NCBI RefSeq assembly: GCF_050948175.1
Contig: NW_027490250.1
Location: 620,001-684,000, forward strand
Length of the DNA stretch: 64,000 nt
DNA from: Xylocopa sonorina
Taxonomy: Eukaryota; Arthropoda; Insecta; Hymenoptera; Apidae
Direction of reading: 5' to 3'
The first letter of the stretch is position 1; each line of letters begins with the position of its first letter. Of the stretch, positions 62,501 to 64,000 are shown piece by piece. The translations under genes were made by a program, and so were the position numbers. Under the pieces are notes generated by a model, which worked only from the letters and a program-made list of their open reading frames with translations, did no database searches and was not told the origin of the DNA.

Positions 62501-64000
62501 ACTCTATTGCTACGATACGTAGACATCTGCAAAGGCTATTCCCTAGCATGGAAGGGTCGCATTTACTTTCTTTTGAAGTGAGTACGAGGTATACATAACA
62601 CTCCATAATGAATATTATATCTTATCATGAAACATAGCAGTGAGATGCGATATCGCGTTTTAAGAAGCATTAGAACTCTATTTCTACGATACGTAGACAT
62701 CTGCGAACGCTGTTTCCTAGCATGGAAGTGTCGCATTTACATTCATTTGAAGTGAATACGAGGTATACATGACACATCGCTATGAATATTATACCTTATC
62801 ATGAAACATAGAAGAGTGATGCGATATCGCGTTTTAGGAAGCATTGGAACTCTATTGCTGCGATACGTAGACATCTGCAAACGCTATTCCCTAGCATGGA
62901 AGGGTTGCATTTACTTTCTTTTGAAGTGAGTACGAGGTATACATAACACTCCATAATGAATATTATATCTTATCATGAAACATAGCAGTGAGATGCGATA
63001 TCGCGTTTTAAGAAGCATTAGAACTCTATTTCTACGATACGTAGACATCTGCAAACGCTGTTTCCTAGCATAAAAGTGTCGCATTTACATTCATTTCAAG
63101 TGAATACGAGGTATACATGACACTTCGCTATGAATATTATACCTTATCATGAAACATAGAAGGGAGATGCGATATCGCGTTTTAGGAAGCATTGGAACTC
63201 TATTGCTACGATACGTAGTCATCTGCAAAGGCTATTCCCTAGCATGGAAGGGTCGCATTTACATTCTTTTGAAGTGAGTACGAGGTATACATATCACTCC
63301 ATAATGAATATTATATCTTATCATGAAACATAGCAGTGAGATGCGATATCGCGTTTTAAGAAGCATTAGAACTCTATTGCTACGATACGTAGACATCTGC
63401 AAACGCTATTTCCTAGCATGGAAGTGTCGCATTTACATTCATTTGAAGTGAATACGAGGTATACATGACACTCCACAATGAATAGTATATCTTATCACGG
63501 AACATAGAAATGAAATGAGGCATCACGTTTTGTGAAGCATTAGAACTCTATTGCTACGATACGTAGACATCTGCAAACCCTATTTCCTAGCATGGAAGTG
63601 TCGCATTTACATTCGTTTGAAGTGAATACGAGGTATACATGACACTTCGCAATGAATATTATATCTTATCACGAAACATAATAGTGAGATGCGATATCGC
63701 GTTCTAAGATGCATTAGAACTCTATTGCTACGATACGTAGACATCTGCAAAGGCTATTCCCTAGCATGGAAGGGTCGCATTTACTTTCTTTTGAAGTGAA
63801 TACGAGGTATACATAACACTCCATAATGAATATTATACCTTATCATGAAACATAGAAGAGTGATGCGATATCGCGTTTTAGGAAGCATTGGAACTCTATT
63901 GCTGCGATACGTAGACATCTGCAAACGCTATTCCCTAGCATGGAAGTGTCGCATTTACATTCTTTTGATGTGAATACCAGATATACATGACACTTTGCAA

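Larger units (their letters stand above)
59341..64000 (+). repeat. 10-monomer (1,740-bp) higher-order array, right end
   Basis: Sequence at 59521 recurs at 61261, and sequence at 59941 recurs at 61681 and 63421, each exactly 1,740 bp (10 x 174) apart. AAACATAATAGTGAG at about 61936 recurs at about 63676. The second copy lacks one monomer near 62100: GAACATTATATCTTCTCATG-type and AATCATAGCAG-type markers are 1,566 bp (9 monomers) from their first-copy partners. Identity between copies is very high. The array runs off the window edge in mid-monomer. Confidence 0.92.

Noticed and set aside
1..64000. CRISPR array
   Set aside because: The repeats are contiguous 174-bp monomers without unique spacers, leader or cas genes; this is eukaryotic satellite.
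1..64000. tRNA, rRNA or other RNA genes
   Set aside because: No cloverleaf A/B-box pattern or rRNA signature was noticed; the monomer does not resemble a tRNA-derived SINE.

Overview
The window is almost entirely one tandem satellite DNA array from a eukaryotic chromosome. A monomer of 174 bp (about 36% GC by hand count of one representative copy) repeats head to tail, always on the same strand, from base 1 to base 64000. Removing the single inserted element leaves about 359 monomer-equivalents. I find no protein-coding gene, tRNA, rRNA or other RNA gene; the longer open frames are by-products of satellite or minisatellite repetition. Most monomers carry the 10-bp perfect palindrome GCGATATCGC and, about 30 bp further on, the interrupted dyad CTACG-ATA-CGTAG, plus single EcoRV, SnaBI, BstZ17I and SspI sites. 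Scale, monomer length and organisation are typical of centromeric or pericentromeric heterochromatin. The CpG-rich boxes and the inserted LTR suggest an insect or other arthropod (possibly hymenopteran), but nothing here identifies the species and this is a weak inference.

Layout. 1-960: variant monomers with a trimeric (522 bp) order. 961-3343: mixed, more divergent monomers. 3344-4906: a 1,563-bp insert with TG...CA ends and a 4-bp target duplication (CTTC), best read as a solo LTR of a retrotransposon. 4911-9000: mixed monomers, including at 6072-7192 a near-identical copy of 1900-3020. 9001-32015: blocks built from several monomer subfamilies, with repeated spacings that are exact multiples of 174 (8-mer 1,392 bp, 12-mer 2,088 bp, 32-mer 5,568 bp, nominal 30-mer 5,220 bp). 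32016-36306: a less regular transition. 36307-48834: two tandem copies of a 36-monomer, 6,264-bp higher-order unit that look more than 99.9% identical, followed by a partial third copy to about 51660. 51661-58000: 10-mer and 8-mer blocks with shared rearrangements. 58001-64000: 10-monomer (1,740 bp) higher-order repeats running off the right edge.

How the parts relate. The sequence records unequal exchange, largely kept in register with the 174-bp period. Examples are block offsets that are exact multiples of 174, a hybrid monomer at 29830-29885 marking a one-monomer loss, and two out-of-register deletions that leave short monomers (net -76 bp and -88 bp). The central array (36-51 kb) is freshly homogenised, and the left end is older and more diverse. 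The solo LTR has a single copy in the window and lies exactly in the left arm of the monomer's CTACG/CGTAG dyad.
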